A DNA stretch of 39,280 nucleotides. It comes from Ameyamaea chiangmaiensis. GTDB taxonomy: Bacteria > Pseudomonadota > Alphaproteobacteria > Acetobacterales > Acetobacteraceae. The position numbers were made by a program, and so were the translations under genes. The notes under the pieces were generated by a model, which worked only from the letters and a program-made list of their open reading frames with translations, made no database searches and had not been told where the DNA came from. Location: the NCBI RefSeq assembly GCF_013376175.1, contig NZ_JABXXR010000018.1:1-39280 (forward strand), read 5' to 3'. Shown here in pieces: positions 38,050-39,280 of this stretch. How positions within the stretch are numbered: the stretch's first letter is position 1; every line of letters begins with the position of its first letter.

Positions 38050-39280
38050 ATGCTGTCCCAAGCTGACGCCTTGCTCAAACCGTTGCGCATCAAATCGATG
38101 GTCATTCGCAACCGAGTGATGAGCACCAGCCACGCGCCGGGCTACGGTGTCGATGGCAAGCCACAGGAACGCTACCAGCTCTATCATGCCGAAAAGGCGA
38201 AAGGCGGCATCGGGCTGACCATGTTCGGTGGGTCCTCGTCGGTCGAACTGGACAGCCCGGCGACGCCGTGGAGCCAGATCGCCGTGTCCGACGACAGCGT
38301 GATCCCCTATTTCCGTCAGTTCGCGGAACGGGTGCATGGTCATGGTGCGCGGCTGATGATCCAGTTGACCCATATGGGGCGCCGGACACGGTGGGACACC
38401 GATGCGTGGCTGCCGGTGATCGCGCCCTCGGTCCGGCGTGAGCCGGCGTCACGGTCGATTCCCAAGGAGATGGAGCCGGAGGATATTTCCCGTGTCGTCC
38501 GTGCCTTTGGCGCGGCGGCGCGGCGATGCCGCGAGGGTGGACTGGACGGGCTGGAAATCTCGGGCGCGCACGGGCACCTTCTGGATCAGTTCTGGAGCCC
38601 TTCGGTCAATCACCGGCACGATGCCTATGGCGGCAGTCTGGAGCACCGGATGCGTTTCGGCATCGAGGTGCTGAGTGCGATCCGTGAGGCGACGGGGGAC
38701 GATTACGTCGTCGGCATGCGCATGTCGGGTGACGAATTGCTCAAGGGCGGCCTGACCCAGGACGACTGCATCGCGATTGCCGAGGCATATGCCGGCCGCG
38801 GCCTGATCGACTTCGTCAACGTGATCGGCGGTCAGGCCCGCGACGAGATGGCGCACGCGGTATCGCTGCCCAACATGGCGTTTCCCGTCGCTCCCTTTCT
38901 CGGCCTCGCCAGTGCGATCAAGCGCGCGGTGGACATTCCCGTCTTCCATGCCCAACGCATCACCGATCTGGCGACGGCCGCCCGCGCGGTGGCCGAGGGG
39001 CATATCGACATGGTCGCAATGACCCGCGCGCACATTGCTGACCCGCATCTGGTCCATAAACTGGCGGAAGGGCGCGAGGACGATATCCGGCAATGCGTGG
39101 GGGCGGGCTACTGTATCGACCGGATCTATGTCGGCGGCGACGCGCTGTGCCTGCAGAATGCGGCGACGGGGCGCGAGGCGACGATGCCGCACGACATCCC
39201 GCCGGCGGAGGTATCGCGGCGGGTCGTGATTGTCGGCGCCGGGGTGGCGGGGCTGGAGGCGGCGCGGGTCTGCGCGCTCC
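38050..39280 (+). CDS. dgcA: Dimethylglycine demethylase subunit, partial at the window end
   Basis: The frame is open from ATG 38050 to the edge (about 410 residues seen; homologues have nearly 690). It starts with an Old Yellow Enzyme-type FMN TIM barrel: LLKPLRIKSMVIRNRVMSTSHAPGY near 7-31, HGARLMIQLTHMGRR near 98-112, GLDGLEISGAHGHLLDQFWSPSVNHRHDAYGGSLEHRMRF near 165-205. A Fe-S-binding cysteine region follows (QCVGAGYCIDRIYVGGDALCLQNAATGRE, near 348-376). An FAD Rossmann motif begins at the very end (RRVVIVGAGVAGLEAAR). This is the layout of DgcA, related to trimethylamine dehydrogenase, which turns dimethylglycine into sarcosine. DgcB and sarcosine oxidase genes would be expected just beyond the window. 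Confidence 0.85.
   Translation, partial: MLSQADALLKPLRIKSMVIRNRVMSTSHAPGYGVDGKPQERYQLYHAEKAKGGIGLTMFGGSSSVELDSPATPWSQIAVSDDSVIPYFRQFAERVHGHGARLMIQLTHMGRRTRWDTDAWLPVIAPSVRREPASRSIPKEMEPEDISRVVRAFGAAARRCREGGLDGLEISGAHGHLLDQFWSPSVNHRHDAYGGSLEHRMRFGIEVLSAIREATGDDYVVGMRMSGDELLKGGLTQDDCIAIAEAYAGRGLIDFVNVIGGQARDEMAHAVSLPNMAFPVAPFLGLASAIKRAVDIPVFHAQRITDLATAARAVAEGHIDMVAMTRAHIADPHLVHKLAEGREDDIRQCVGAGYCIDRIYVGGDALCLQNAATGREATMPHDIPPAEVSRRVVIVGAGVAGLEAARVCAL

Noticed and set aside
1-39280. CRISPR arrays, rRNA and tRNA genes
   Set aside because: No regularly spaced repeats and no cloverleaf or rRNA-like sequence were seen; the recombinase fragments have no visible tRNA target inside the window.

Overview
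The window looks like chromosome or large-plasmid DNA of an alphaproteobacterium, most likely an acetic acid bacterium (Acetobacteraceae). The reasons are high GC, periplasm-oriented sugar oxidation genes, an acetobacter-type IS630 element, and a degraded site-specific recombinase cassette of a kind common in that family. This assignment is inference from gene content. There are three zones.

Zone 1 (1-11867) is a minus-strand sugar and sugar-acid operon with a divergent LysR-type regulator at its head. Read from the promoter, the order is: TIM-barrel sugar-phosphate isomerase/epimerase-like protein, fused DhaK-DhaL kinase, RpiB-type isomerase, 3-hydroxyacyl-CoA-dehydrogenase-fold oxidoreductase, ACS-family MFS carrier, exported SMP-30 lactonase, exported aldose 1-epimerase, FHS-family sugar permease, and Gfo/Idh/MocA aldose dehydrogenase. 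At the left edge lies the N-terminal relic of a triosephosphate-isomerase-like gene. It is cut off by a fragment of a tyrosine recombinase. The kinase, RpiB and TPI-like trio is what L-erythrulose assimilation uses (L-erythrulose to L-erythrulose-1-P to D-erythrulose-4-P to D-erythrose-4-P). The other genes suggest that an aldose is oxidised to a lactone and then to an acid. A possible link is C3 oxidation of a pentonate followed by decarboxylation to a tetrulose.

Zone 2 (about 11900-16200) is mobile-DNA wreckage: an IS3-family transposase tail, a large serine recombinase cassette with a nonsense codon and frameshifts, an intact IS630-family element sitting between truncated recombinase and truncated vapC, an orphan vapB antitoxin with a perfect 27-bp palindromic operator, an AT-rich palindromic patch, and the N-terminal relic of another tyrosine recombinase.

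Zone 3 (16266 to the right edge) is a dense quaternary-amine catabolic locus with three GlxA/CdhR/GbdR-type AraC regulators. It contains (i) an operon of two different gamma-butyrobetaine-hydroxylase-like 2OG oxygenases around an HD-domain protein, resembling TmpA/TmpB phosphonate oxidation and carnitine synthesis; (ii) a dehydrocarnitine cleavage enzyme (BKACE) and a fused L-carnitine dehydrogenase/betainyl-CoA thioesterase; (iii) a TonB-dependent receptor, an exported CocE-type hydrolase and an exported alpha/beta hydrolase; (iv) a POT-family transporter, a cytosolic CocE-type hydrolase and an orphan choline/carnitine-type binding protein; (v) glycine betaine demethylase GbcA/GbcB, a GbdR-like regulator and the start of dimethylglycine demethylase DgcA, cut by the window end.

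Read together, zone 3 could import quaternary-ammonium esters, amides or phosphonates across both membranes, release carnitine, gamma-butyrobetaine or related compounds, turn them into glycine betaine, and demethylate that toward glycine. The linkage of TonB receptor, two CocE hydrolases and POT transporter to the carnitine/betaine pathway is the most novel-looking feature.
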